Shown piece by piece: positions 27,531 to 35,787 of a stretch of DNA of 49,633 nucleotides; position 1 is the first letter of the stretch, and the number at the start of each line of letters is the position of its first letter. Origin of the DNA: Paracoccaceae bacterium (lineage in GTDB: Bacteria > Pseudomonadota > Alphaproteobacteria > Rhodobacterales > Rhodobacteraceae); assembly GCA_029265455.1 (NCBI GenBank), contig JAJUJF010000002.1, positions 1 through 49,633 of the forward strand, given 5' to 3'. The position numbers and the translations under genes were made by a program. Under the pieces are notes generated by a model, which worked only from the letters and a program-made list of their open reading frames with translations, was not told the origin of the DNA and did not search any database.

Positions 27531-29201
27531 TCAGTCCTTCTCTCCTCCGGCAGCGACGTCGGCAACCGTGTCCTCGGCCACCTCGGCCGCGAGCTCTTCC
27601 TCGCCCGATTCCCCGCCCTCGCCGTCGGCGGCGTCGAGTGCGTCGAGTTCCGCCTGGTCGACCCAGCCGAGCTGGACCCGGGCGCGCATCACGAGATGCC
27701 GGGCCTCGTCGAGATCGACATCGAACTTCTCGAGAAGCCCCTCCTCCTTCATCCGCTTGCCGTCGACGACGGTGATGTCGCCGGCAAGCTCCCAGTCGGC
27801 GCACTGGGCGAAATCCTCGAGGGTCTTGATCCCGTCCTCGGCCAGTGCCTCGATCATCTGCGGCGTCAGCCCCTCGAACCCGAGCAGGCTCTCCTCCGCG
27901 CCGAGCGACTTGGCCCGCTCGATCGCCTTCTGGTTCAGCTCCTCGAGGCTCTCGCGGGCGCGGGCCTGCAGTTCCTCGGCGGTCGCCTCGTCGAAACCGT
28001 CGATGGAGGCCAGCTCATCGAGATCCACATATGCGACTTCTTCCAGCGTGGAGAAGCCCTCCGCCACGAGAAGCTGCGCCACCATCTCGTCGACATTGAG
28101 CGAATCCATGAAGAGCTGGCTCTTCTCGGCGAATTCCGCCTGCCGGCGCTCGCTTTCCTGGGCCTCGGTCAGGATGTCGATGTCGAAGCCGGTGAGCTGG
28201 CTCGCGAGGCGCACGTTCTGGCCGCGCCGGCCGATGGCGAGCGAGAGCTGCTCGTCGGGCACCACCACCTCGATCCGGTCCGAATCCTCGTCGAAGACGA
28301 CCTTGGCGACCTCGGCCGGCTGCAGCGCGTTGACGAGGAAGGTGGCGGGATCGGCCGACCATGGGATGATGTCGATCTTCTCGCCCTGGAGCTCGGCCAC
28401 CACCGCCTGCACGCGCGAGCCGCGCATGCCGACGCAGGCGCCGACGGGGTCGATCGAGTTGTCGTAGGAGATCACCCCCATCTTCGCCCGGCTGCCGGGA
28501 TCGCGCGCCACCGCCTTGATCTCGATGATGCCGTCGTAGATCTCCGGCACCTCCATCTTGAAGAGCTCCGCGAGGAACTCGGGCGCGGTGCGCGACAGGA
28601 AGACCTGCGGCCCCCGCGTCTCGTGGCGCACGTCGCGGATCAGCGCGCGGATCCGGTCGCCGTTGCGGTAGGCCTCGCGCTGGATGAGCTGGTCACGCCG
28701 CAGGATCGCCTCGCCCCGCCCGATGTCGACGATGACGTTGCCGTATTCGGTCCGCTTGACGACACCGTTGATGATCGTGCCGACGCGGTCCTTGAACTCC
28801 TCGTACTGCCGCAGCCGCTCGGCCTCGCGGACCTTCTGCATGATGACCTGTTTCGCCGACTGCGCGGCGATGCGGCCGAAATCCATCGGCGGGAGGGGAT
28901 CGACGATCTCGTCGCCGATGTTCACGTCCGGCCTGATCGCGCGCGCATCCTCGAGGGCGATCTCGGTGAAGTGGTTCTCCACCTCCTCGACCACCTGCCG
29001 GTGCCGCGTCATCGTGAGCTCGCCCGACTTGCGGTCGATGTGGGTGCGGATGTCGAGTTCCGCGCCGTAGCGGCTTTTCGCGGCCTTGCCGAGGCTGTCC
29101 TCCATCGCCTCGATCACGAGATCGGGGTCGATCATCTTCTCGCGCGCGACCGCATCGGCGATCTGCAGAAGTTCCAGCCGGTTGGCAGAGGTCACGCTCA
29201 T
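27531..29201 (-). CDS. nusA: Transcription termination/antitermination factor NusA
   Basis: 556 residues. Domain order: the N-terminal RNAP-binding domain, S1 ([20 protein letters not shown]), and two KH domains ([40 protein letters not shown]). Two acidic C-terminal helix-hairpin-helix repeats follow ([20 protein letters not shown] and [20 protein letters not shown]), then a very acidic tail. It modulates pausing and termination. Its ATG overlaps the rimP stop (ATGA). NusA could act on the terminator that sits in its own operon leader. Confidence 0.96.
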   Translation of the reverse strand: MSVTSANRLELLQIADAVAREKMIDPDLVIEAMEDSLGKAAKSRYGAELDIRTHIDRKSGELTMTRHRQVVEEVENHFTEIALEDARAIRPDVNIGDEIVDPLPPMDFGRIAAQSAKQVIMQKVREAERLRQYEEFKDRVGTIINGVVKRTEYGNVIVDIGRGEAILRRDQLIQREAYRNGDRIRALIRDVRHETRGPQVFLSRTAPEFLAELFKMEVPEIYDGIIEIKAVARDPGSRAKMGVISYDNSIDPVGACVGMRGSRVQAVVAELQGEKIDIIPWSADPATFLVNALQPAEVAKVVFDEDSDRIEVVVPDEQLSLAIGRRGQNVRLASQLTGFDIDILTEAQESERRQAEFAEKSQLFMDSLNVDEMVAQLLVAEGFSTLEEVAYVDLDELASIDGFDEATAEELQARARESLEELNQKAIERAKSLGAEESLLGFEGLTPQMIEALAEDGIKTLEDFAQCADWELAGDITVVDGKRMKEEGLLEKFDVDLDEARHLVMRARVQLGWVDQAELDALDAADGEGGESGEEELAAEVAEDTVADVAAGGEKD

Positions 29202-29794
29202 TTCACTTCTTCCTCGTCATTTGCGGCGGCTTCATTCTCGGCGGCTTCCGCCCCGCTCTCCGCGGGCTGGCCGGGGTCCGTTCCCTGCGCCTTCCGGCCC
29301 GCGAGGCTCTCGGCGATCAGTTCGTCCGTCAGCACGAGCTTGGCATCGGAGAGCCAGTCGAACCGGAGGCCGATCGTCCCCTCGGGAATCTCGATCAGCA
29401 CCTCGTCGTCCTCGACCCCCTGGAGCACGCCCTTGAACCGGCGCCGGCCGTCGATCAGTTCCGTCGTCTCCAGCCGGGCCTCGTAGCCGTCCCAGCGGTC
29501 GAAATCCTTGAGCCGGGTCAGCGGGCGGTCGATGCCCGGGCTCGACACCTCGAGCGTGTATTCGCCCTCGATCGGATCCTCGACATCGAGCACCGCAGAG
29601 ACCTGTCGGCTGATCTCGGCGCAATCCTCGACCTCGATGCCGCCGCCCGCGCGGTCGGCCATGATCTGCAGGGTGGGTTTCTTCCCGCCCATCAGCCGCA
29701 GCCGGACCAGTTCGAATCCCATCCCCTCGATCACGGGGGCGACGATCGCGGCGAGGCGCCGGTCGATGGCGGTCTTGGCAACAAGGTCGGACAA
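29198..29794 (-). CDS. rimP: Ribosome maturation factor RimP
   Basis: I prefer the TTG at 29794 (198 residues, beginning [13 protein letters not shown] after the initiator, preceded by GGGGGG). The ATG at 29824 lies inside the T run of a terminator, so it is unlikely to be used. The N-terminal domain contains [20 protein letters not shown] and [18 protein letters not shown]. The signature [18 protein letters not shown] is complete. The C-terminal SH3-like domain follows, then an acidic Glu/Ala tail longer than in enterics. RimP helps assemble the 30S subunit. Confidence 0.93.
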   Translation of the reverse strand: MSDLVAKTAIDRRLAAIVAPVIEGMGFELVRLRLMGGKKPTLQIMADRAGGGIEVEDCAEISRQVSAVLDVEDPIEGEYTLEVSSPGIDRPLTRLKDFDRWDGYEARLETTELIDGRRRFKGVLQGVEDDEVLIEIPEGTIGLRFDWLSDAKLVLTDELIAESLAGRKAQGTDPGQPAESGAEAAENEAAANDEEEVK

Positions 29795-29822
29795 GGAACC
29801 CCCCAAGGGTGGAGCCGGAAAC

Positions 29823-29846
29823 AAAAAGACGGGCGCGCGGCCCGTC
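29823..29846 (-). terminator. Intrinsic terminator / putative attenuator in the rimP leader
   Basis: Read on the minus strand: GACGGGC-CGCGC-GCCCGTC followed at once by TTTTT. The 7-bp perfect stem plus T5 is a textbook intrinsic terminator. It ends only 28 nt before the rimP start codon and lies downstream of a plausible promoter. It may regulate rimP-nusA-ylxR-infB by attenuation, or may simply end the upstream small-gene transcript. Confidence 0.75.
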
Positions 29847-29898
29847 GAACTTCCCGGTGGAAGGATGAACCGAGGTTCAACCTGCCGCTGTCGGGCGG

Positions 29899-29927
29899 GA
29901 TATAGGGCCTGTACGGGGGGAGCGCAA
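29899..29927 (-). promoter_or_regulatory. Candidate sigma-70-type promoter of the rimP operon
   Basis: On the minus strand TTGCGC (29927-29922), 17 bases, TATATC (29904-29899). Both hexamers match the consensus at four of six positions with ideal spacing. The predicted leader then contains a small hairpin TGAACC-TC-GGTTCA (29879-29866) and the terminator at 29846-29823 before rimP. Confidence 0.5.
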
Positions 29928-29971
29928 GCACAATCCCCGCGCCATGCGCCGCCCGGACCGGCCGGCCGCCC

Positions 29972-30157
29972 TCAGACCCCGGCGCCGGCACGGTCCTTCG
30001 GCCCCGCGAGCCACCAGATCAGCAGTCCGACCAGCGGCAGGATCAGGATCAGGAGAACCCAGACGATCTTCGCCCCCGTCGAGGCGGAACTGCCGATGAT
30101 CCGGACGATCGCATAGATGTCGAGGACGAGGATGATGAGGCCGAAGATGAATTCCAT
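29972..30157 (-). CDS. Small two-span membrane protein (PLDc_N / phospholipase D nuclease N-terminal type)
   Basis: 61 residues from the ATG at 30157 (AGGGATC upstream). Two hydrophobic helices: FIFGLIILVLDIYAIVRII and, after a short polar turn (GSSASTGAK), IVWVLLILILPLVGLLIWWL. It ends AGPKDRAGAGV. The pattern KIVWVLLILxLPxxGLLIWxLAGP is that of the PLDc_N superfamily, small membrane proteins of unknown function often induced by stress. It is monocistronic between the ScfR gene and the rimP leader. Confidence 0.8.
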   Translation of the reverse strand: MEFIFGLIILVLDIYAIVRIIGSSASTGAKIVWVLLILILPLVGLLIWWLAGPKDRAGAGV

Positions 30158-30259
30158 GATCCCTCGCGCGACTGGCTGCGGCAACGACCCGTTCCCCGAA
30201 GATGGTGGTGCCGGGACCGCAGGAGGCAAGGGTCCGCTCATCCCGATGATCCGCAGCGG

Positions 30260-31669
30260 TCAGCTCTCGAACCGGGTCGCTCCCCGCCTGCGCTCGTCGA
30301 TCGGGCTTGCCAGCACCGCCGCCTGATAGGCCCGCTGGTCGCAGTTGGCCCGCGGGCAGATCCGGCAGTTGATCCCGATCGGCGTCATCTGCGCGCCCTG
30401 GACCGCGAAGGCGTCCGCATAGCCGATCTCGCTCACATGCTCGACCGCGCAGCCCATCGCCACCGCGAGGCGGTTGTCCTGGGAGGACCGCTCGAAGATC
30501 GGCCGCTCCACCGTCCGCGAGAACACGAAATATTGAGACCGGTCCGGCATCTCGACGAATTGCGGCACGATCCGCCCCGGCAGCCGGAACGAGGTATGGA
30601 CATCGAGCCGCGGACAGGCGCCGCCGAATTCCGCGAGATGGAAATCGGTGGCGTTGAACCGCTTGGTGACATTCCCCGCCTTGTCGATCCTGAGGAAGAA
30701 GAACGGCACGCCGTGCGCTCCCTCGCGCTGCATCGTCGTCGCCCGGTGGCAGGCCTGCTCGAAGGAGACGCCGAACCGGGTGGCGAGATGGTCGAAATCG
30801 TATTTCGACCGCCGGGCCGCCGCGAGGAACTCGTCATAGGGCATCAGCACCGCGGCGGCGAAGTAGTTGGCAAGCTCGACCCGCAACCGCCCCTGCGCCC
30901 GCGGCTCCGCCTCGCCCGCCTGCGCCACCAGCGAATCGAACAGCGCGGAATTGGTGAGCAGCCCCGTCACGTGAACGAGCTGGAATATCCGGTTGGGATG
31001 ATCGAGCGCCTGGGAGAGCAGGATCTCGCCCCGCCGCTCGTCGAGGAGGCGCAGCGCATTCGGCAGTTCCTCGACCGGGGCGACGCGGGTCTCGATTCCC
31101 TGCCGGCGCAGGCGGGTCTTGAGCGCGTGATAGATGTCGTCGGTCTCCGGCCGCTCGCCTTCCCAGAAATTCTCCGCCGCTTCCTCGAGTTCGCGGAAAT
31201 AGTTGCGGTGGCGGCGGAAGAAGTTGTGCACCGCCGCCTCCGGACGGCTCTGCACCCCCGGCAGCATCGCCTCCGCGCCATGTTCCGAGGCGGCAAGCAG
31301 CTGCTCCGCCGCGCTCTGCCAGCTCTGGTGGAGCTTGAGGAAGGCCGAGGCCAGCGTCGGTGCATGGACGAGCGCCGCCCGAAGTTCGGCGAGATCGGGC
31401 CGCGTCCCCTCGAAGATCGGATCCTGCATGATCACCCGCAGATCCGCGAGCAGCGTCGAGGCCTCGTCCTCCGCGAGGTCGCGCCAGTCGACGCCATAGG
31501 CCTCCACCAGCCGCAACAGCACCTGGACCGACACGCTGCGCTGGTTGTTCTCGAGGAGATTGACATAGGATGGACTGACGCCCAGCGCCTTCGCCATCTG
31601 CGCCTGCGTCTCGCCGCGTTCGGTCCTGAGCCGTCTCAGCCGCGGTCCGATGAAGGTCTTTCCCTGCAT
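30260..31669 (-). CDS. ScfR-type short-chain fatty acyl regulator (XRE + IrrE-like)
   Basis: 469 residues from the ATG at 31669 (GGGGGTGG upstream). N-terminal XRE HTH: RLRTERGETQAQMAKALGVS, then YVNLLENNQRSVSV. The middle resembles the ImmA/IrrE domain (RVELANYFAAAVLMPYDEFL), but the HExxH metallopeptidase motif is not visible, as in other ScfR/RamB/PccR proteins. The C-terminal DUF2083-like region ends with a cysteine cluster, INCRICPRANCDQRA. Relatives sense short-chain acyl-CoA and control propionyl-CoA, acetate or glyoxylate genes (PccR, RamB). It diverges from sgaA-mtkAB across 174 bp containing a TTTACA-type inverted repeat, so that operon is the likely target, with autoregulation. Confidence 0.88.
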   Translation of the reverse strand: MQGKTFIGPRLRRLRTERGETQAQMAKALGVSPSYVNLLENNQRSVSVQVLLRLVEAYGVDWRDLAEDEASTLLADLRVIMQDPIFEGTRPDLAELRAALVHAPTLASAFLKLHQSWQSAAEQLLAASEHGAEAMLPGVQSRPEAAVHNFFRRHRNYFRELEEAAENFWEGERPETDDIYHALKTRLRRQGIETRVAPVEELPNALRLLDERRGEILLSQALDHPNRIFQLVHVTGLLTNSALFDSLVAQAGEAEPRAQGRLRVELANYFAAAVLMPYDEFLAAARRSKYDFDHLATRFGVSFEQACHRATTMQREGAHGVPFFFLRIDKAGNVTKRFNATDFHLAEFGGACPRLDVHTSFRLPGRIVPQFVEMPDRSQYFVFSRTVERPIFERSSQDNRLAVAMGCAVEHVSEIGYADAFAVQGAQMTPIGINCRICPRANCDQRAYQAAVLASPIDERRRGATRFES

Positions 31670-31696
31670 GCGCCACCCCCGCTCACGGCCTGTCAT

Positions 31697-31721
31697 GTTT
31701 ACAAGCTGACACTCTGTAAAC
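31697..31721. promoter_or_regulatory. Inverted repeat, candidate operator of the ScfR-type regulator
   Basis: GTTTACA (31697-31703) and TGTAAAC (31715-31721) are a perfect inverted repeat with an 11-base spacer. CTTTG follows the right arm, giving GTAAACTTTG, which resembles the AAACTTTGCAAA-like sites described for RamB-family regulators. The site is 28 bp upstream of the regulator start and about 120 bp upstream of sgaA. Confidence 0.55.
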
Positions 31722-31843
31722 TTTGTCACACCTCGCAGTTACAACACGACCCGAGTTTGTTTTTCAAGGGGCCGAGAATGAGTCAGAGAGATGGGGAGGG
31801 GGGCCATTGCGCCCCGCACCACCATCCAAGGAGGCCATCACAC

Positions 31844-33094
31844 ATGACCGGCACCACCAGCACCTTCCGCCCCGCCGAAACGAGGAAGCGCGTCGTCAAG
31901 AACGGCATCACCCATCTCTTCGTCCCGGGGCCCACCAACGTCCCGGAAGACGTGCGCCAGGCGCTGAACGTGCCGATGCAGGACATGCGTGCACCGGATT
32001 TCGGCGACCTGACGCTCGGCCTGTTCTCCGACCTGAAGAAGGTCTTCAAGACCGAGACCGGCCGCGTCATCATGTTCCCCGGCTCGGGCACCGGCGCCTG
32101 GGAAGCGGCGATCACCAACACGCTCTCGCCGGGCGACAAGGTCCTGATGGCCCGATTCGGTCAGTTCTCGAGCCTCTGGGTCGAGATGGCCGAGCGCCTC
32201 GGCCTCGATGTCGAGGTGGTGGACGTCGCCTGGGGCGCCGGCACGCCGGTGGCGGAATTCGCCCGCCGGCTCCAGGACGACACCCGCGGCAGGATCAAGG
32301 CCGTCTTCGTCACCCATAACGAGACCGCGACCGGCGTCACCTCCGATGTCGCCGCCGTTCGCCGCGCCCTCAACGAGGCGTACCACGATGCGCTTCTCTT
32401 CGTGGACGGCGTCTCGTCCGTCGCCTCGATCGACTTCCGCATGGACGAATGGGGCGTCGACCTCGCCGTCGCCGGCTCCCAGAAGGGTCTGATGCTTCCG
32501 GCCGGCCTCGGCATCCTCGCGGTCAGCGAGAAGGGGCTCGAGGCCTCGAAGAGCGCCACCTCGCGCCGGGCCTATTTCCGGTTCGAGGACATGCTCGGCA
32601 TGAACGAGACCGGCTACTTCCCGTACACGCCGCCGACCCAGCTCCTGATCGGGCTGCGCACCTCGCTCGACCGGCTCTTCGCGGAAGGGCTCGAAAACGT
32701 CTTCGCCCGCCACCACCGCCTCGCCGAGGGCGTCCGCCGCGGCGTCGCCGCCTGGGGCTACAATCTCGTCGCGGAGGCACCCTGCTGGTACTCCGACACG
32801 GTCTCGGCGATCCGGGTCCCCCAGGATGTCGACGCCCGCGAGGTGATCGCCACCGCCTACAACAAGTACCGCACCTCGCTCGGGACCGGGCTTGCCCAGC
32901 TCGCCGGCAAGGCCTTCCGCATCGGCCATCTCGGCGATCTCAACGAGGTGATGTGCCTCTCCGCCCTCGCTGCCGCCGAGATGGCGCTGGTCGATTCGGG
33001 TGCGAAGATCGAGCTCGGCTCGGGCGTCGGCGCGGCCCAGGCCTGGTATTGCGACGCCGGAAATCAGGCCGAACACAGCATCGCCGCCGAATGA
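31844..33094 (+). CDS. sgaA: Serine-glyoxylate aminotransferase
   Basis: 416 residues from the ATG at 31844 (AAGGAGG upstream; the far longer open frame is antisense to the regulator). A class V PLP aminotransferase: THLFVPGPTNVPEDVRQAL at the N-terminus, IMFPGSGTGAWEAAITNTLS, cofactor Asp in LFVDGVSSVAS and the Schiff-base Lys in AGSQKGLMLPAGLG. It converts glyoxylate plus serine to glycine plus hydroxypyruvate, the central transamination of the serine cycle. Its downstream partners are malate thiokinase genes, which supports that pathway over photorespiration or simple alanine-glyoxylate exchange. Cytoplasmic. Confidence 0.92.
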   Translation: MTGTTSTFRPAETRKRVVKNGITHLFVPGPTNVPEDVRQALNVPMQDMRAPDFGDLTLGLFSDLKKVFKTETGRVIMFPGSGTGAWEAAITNTLSPGDKVLMARFGQFSSLWVEMAERLGLDVEVVDVAWGAGTPVAEFARRLQDDTRGRIKAVFVTHNETATGVTSDVAAVRRALNEAYHDALLFVDGVSSVASIDFRMDEWGVDLAVAGSQKGLMLPAGLGILAVSEKGLEASKSATSRRAYFRFEDMLGMNETGYFPYTPPTQLLIGLRTSLDRLFAEGLENVFARHHRLAEGVRRGVAAWGYNLVAEAPCWYSDTVSAIRVPQDVDAREVIATAYNKYRTSLGTGLAQLAGKAFRIGHLGDLNEVMCLSALAAAEMALVDSGAKIELGSGVGAAQAWYCDAGNQAEHSIAAE

Positions 33095-33274
33095 CAGGGG
33101 GTCGCGTCTCTCGCTGGGTGAGGTGACGGGAAAGGGTCGGGCCACCCCCGGCTCGCACCCTCTTCCCCCTCCCCCGTGAGGGCCGGCAGCCCCGGCACCA
33201 GACATCGTCGCTCATCCCCAGGGCCGCGCCCACCCGCGCGGCCCCGCGGAGAAGGCGTGCCACAGGAGACGATC

Positions 33275-34450
33275 ATGGACATCCACGAGTATCAGGCCAA
33301 GGAAATACTCGCTCGCTCCGGCGTGCCGGTGCCGCGCGGCGGGCTGGCCTACAGCCCCGAACAGGCGGCCTTCCGTGCCCGGGAACTCGGCGAGGGCCCC
33401 TGGGTGGTCAAGGCCCAGATCCATTCCGGCGGCCGCGGCGAGGCAGGCGGGGTGAAGCTCGTCCACACGCCGGAGGAGGCTTCCGCCTACGCCCAGAGCC
33501 TCTTCGGCCGCAACCTCGCCACCCGCCAGACGGGCCCCGGCGGCAAGCCGGTGTTCCGGGTCTGGGTGGAGGAAGCCACCGACATCGCCCGCGAGATCTA
33601 TCTCGGCTTCGTTCTCGACCGGAAATCCGAACGGGTGATGATCGTCGCCTCCGGCCATGGCGGCATGGAGATCGAGCAGCTCTCCGAGGAGGACCCCGAG
33701 AGCCTGATCCGCCAGACCGTGGACCCGGCGGTCGGAATCACCCCCTTCCAGTGCCGCGAACTCGCCTTCGCGCTCGGCATGGAGGGCGAGCAGGTGGCGG
33801 CCTGCTGCCGGATCCTCAACGCCTGCTACCGTGCCTTCCGCGACCATGACGCGACCATGGTCGAGATCAACCCGCTCTGCGTGACGGGCGAGGGGCGGCT
33901 CATCGCGCTCGACGCCAAGATGTCCTTCGACAGCAACGCCTTCTTCCGCCGCCCCGAGATCGCCGCCCTGCGCGACCGGAGCCAGGAAGACCCGCGCGAA
34001 TGCACCGCGCAGGACAACGGGCTTGCCTATGTCGGCCTCGACGGCACCATCGGCTGCATCATCAACGGCGCCGGCCTCGCCATGGCGACGATGGACATGA
34101 TCAAGCTCTCGGGCGGCGAGCCGGCGAATTTCCTCGACATCGGCGGCGGCGCGAGCCCGGAGCGGGTGGTCACCGCCTTCCGCACCGTGCTTGCCGACCC
34201 GAAGGTGCAGGTGATCCTCGTCAACATCTTCGCCGGCATCAACCGCTGCGACTGGGTGGCGGCCGGGATCGTCAAGGCCTTCAGGGAAGCGAATGTCACC
34301 GTGCCGGTCGTCGTCCGCCTCTCGGGCACCAATGTCGAGGAAGGCCAGCGGATCATCCGCGAATCGGGCCTTGCCCTCGTCACCGCCGATACCCTCGCCG
34401 ATGCCGCCGCCAAGGCGGTCGCGGCGCTCCGGTCCGAAGCCGCCGCCTGA
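33275..34450 (+). CDS. mtkA: Malate-CoA ligase (malate thiokinase) beta subunit
   Basis: 391 residues from the ATG at 33275 (AGGAG six bases upstream). The ATP-grasp fold is related to SucC. The N-terminus is [20 protein letters not shown]; the CoA-ligase core has [19 protein letters not shown] and [15 protein letters not shown]. The segment [16 protein letters not shown] follows the MtkA pattern. SucC normally reads NIFGGIVRCD at this point, so malate is favoured over succinate. The enzyme activates malate to malyl-CoA at the expense of ATP; malyl-CoA lyase (not in the window) would then give glyoxylate and acetyl-CoA. It lies between sgaA and mtkB. Confidence 0.92.
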   Translation: MDIHEYQAKEILARSGVPVPRGGLAYSPEQAAFRARELGEGPWVVKAQIHSGGRGEAGGVKLVHTPEEASAYAQSLFGRNLATRQTGPGGKPVFRVWVEEATDIAREIYLGFVLDRKSERVMIVASGHGGMEIEQLSEEDPESLIRQTVDPAVGITPFQCRELAFALGMEGEQVAACCRILNACYRAFRDHDATMVEINPLCVTGEGRLIALDAKMSFDSNAFFRRPEIAALRDRSQEDPRECTAQDNGLAYVGLDGTIGCIINGAGLAMATMDMIKLSGGEPANFLDIGGGASPERVVTAFRTVLADPKVQVILVNIFAGINRCDWVAAGIVKAFREANVTVPVVVRLSGTNVEEGQRIIRESGLALVTADTLADAAAKAVAALRSEAAA

Positions 34451-34461
34451 GGGAGAGACCC

Positions 34462-35358
34462 ATGGCCATCCTCATCGACGAAACCACCCGGATCATTGTC
34501 CAGGGCATCACCGGCCGCATCGGCAGGTTCCATGCCGAGGACATGATCCGCCACGGCACCAATGTCGTCGGCGGCGTCACGCCCGGCCGCGGCGGCGAGA
34601 CCGTGCTCGACCGGCCGGTCTTCGACACCGTGAAGGATGCGGTGCGCGAGACCGGGGCCGAAGCCTCGCTCGTCTTCGTGCCGCCCGCCGGTGCCGCCGA
34701 CGCGATCATGGAAGCGGCGGATGCCGGGCTCCGGCTCACGGTCTGCGTCACCGACGGCATCCCGGCCCAGGACATGATGAAGGTGAAGCGGTTCCTGCGC
34801 CGCTACCCCTCCGAGCGGCGGATGCGCCTGATCGGCCCGAACTGCGCCGGCGTCATCTCGCCCGGCAAGGCGTTCATGGGCATCATGCCGCCCCATATCT
34901 ACATGCCGGGCCGCGTCGGCATCGTCGGCCGCTCCGGCACCCTCGGCTACGAGGCGGCGTCGCAGATGCAGGCCCTCGGCATCGGCGTCTCGACGAGCGT
35001 CGGCATCGGCGGCGACCCGATCAACGGCTCCTCCTTCCGCGACATCCTCGAGCTCTTCGAAGCCGATCCCGGCACCGACGCGGTGATGATGATCGGCGAG
35101 ATCGGCGGCCCGCAGGAGGCCGAGGCCGCGGCCTATGTCCGCGACCACATGACCAAACCGGTGGTCGCCTATGTCGCCGGCCTCTCCGCTCCCAAGGGCC
35201 GGAAGATGGGCCATGCCGGCGCCATCATCTCCGCCTTCGGCGAATCGGCCCAGGAGAAGGTCGAGATCCTCTCCTCGGCCGGCATCACCGTCGCGCCCCA
35301 TCCCTCGGCGATGGGCGAGACGGTCGCGCATGTCCTCGGCTTCAGCCGCGCGGCCTGA
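34462..35358 (+). CDS. mtkB: Malate-CoA ligase alpha subunit
   Basis: 298 residues, starting 11 bp after mtkA. The N-terminal CoA-binding Rossmann domain has IIVQGITGRIGRFHAEDMI and NVVGGVTPGRGGETV. The C-terminal domain carries the phosphorylated His in GRKMGHAGAIISAFGES. VGIGGDPINGSSFRDILELF and MIGEIGGPQEAEAAAYV are shared with MtkB and SucD. Pairing with an MtkA-type beta subunit and with sgaA identifies it as malate thiokinase. A 12-bp-stem hairpin follows the stop by 50 bp. Confidence 0.92.
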   Translation: MAILIDETTRIIVQGITGRIGRFHAEDMIRHGTNVVGGVTPGRGGETVLDRPVFDTVKDAVRETGAEASLVFVPPAGAADAIMEAADAGLRLTVCVTDGIPAQDMMKVKRFLRRYPSERRMRLIGPNCAGVISPGKAFMGIMPPHIYMPGRVGIVGRSGTLGYEAASQMQALGIGVSTSVGIGGDPINGSSFRDILELFEADPGTDAVMMIGEIGGPQEAEAAAYVRDHMTKPVVAYVAGLSAPKGRKMGHAGAIISAFGESAQEKVEILSSAGITVAPHPSAMGETVAHVLGFSRAA

Positions 35359-35408
35359 AGCCACCGGAAAACGGCCGCCCGGCCTCCTCCCCTGTCGGAG
35401 CGGTCGAG

Positions 35409-35441
35409 GGAAGACCTGCGTGCTCCCCGCGCAGGTCTTCC
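35409..35441 (+). terminator. Strong hairpin terminator after mtkB
   Basis: GGAAGACCTGCG / CGCAGGTCTTCC is a perfect 12-bp stem with a 9-base loop, followed by GCATTT. It is 50 bp past the mtkB stop and probably ends the sgaA-mtkA-mtkB transcript. The weak T tract and the near symmetry allow partial read-through. Confidence 0.7.
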
Positions 35442-35787
35442 GCATTTGCCCCTGTCTCGCCGCCGTCGCGTCATGACCACGGCAGGAGCATCGCCCGCGC
35501 CCGGAGCGGAACGACGGCGCGATCATGATCGCGTGGCGTGCAACCTTCCGGCGCGGAAAACGTTAACCCGGCCGAGGGCGTCAGGCAGTCCATCTCCGGC
35601 AGGCCGGTGACGACCGGAACTGCCGCTCTTGCGACCTCCCCACGGGACTTCCCCGACACCCTCTGCCTTCCTCTTGTTCCCCGACTGCCCCGGCCCCTGC
35701 GCCGGGGCGTTTTTTCCGCGGCCCACCGCGCGTTGACAGGGAAGAAGCCCCGTGCCACCCATTCCTGCCCGAGCGGGAGACAGGGCC
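35442..35787. other. Gene-free region with palindrome and hairpins, mtkB to amidohydrolase
   Basis: No convincing gene. It contains a 16-bp perfect palindrome CGCGATCATGATCGCG (35518-35533), a two-level hairpin CGGCAG-G-CCGGT-GACG-ACCGG-AA-CTGCCG (35597-35625) and a strong intrinsic terminator (35687-35715). A possible -35 box TTGACA lies at 35733-35738, with only a poor -10 after it (CACCCA region). This could drive the amidohydrolase-PNP operon. Confidence 0.45.
35687..35715 (+). terminator. Orphan intrinsic terminator (possible 3' end of a small RNA)
   Basis: GCCCCGGC-CCCTGC-GCCGGGGC-G-TTTTTT on the plus strand: a perfect 8-bp stem and six T residues. No gene ends nearby; mtkB stopped 329 bp earlier and has its own hairpin. 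The nearest upstream structure is the hairpin at 35597-35625. It may therefore end a short non-coding transcript or act as an attenuator for the amidohydrolase. Confidence 0.8.

Noticed and set aside
27696-29486. A 596-codon plus-strand open frame over nusA and rimP.
   Set aside because: Shadow of two well-supported genes; composition is that of reverse-complemented GC3-rich codons.
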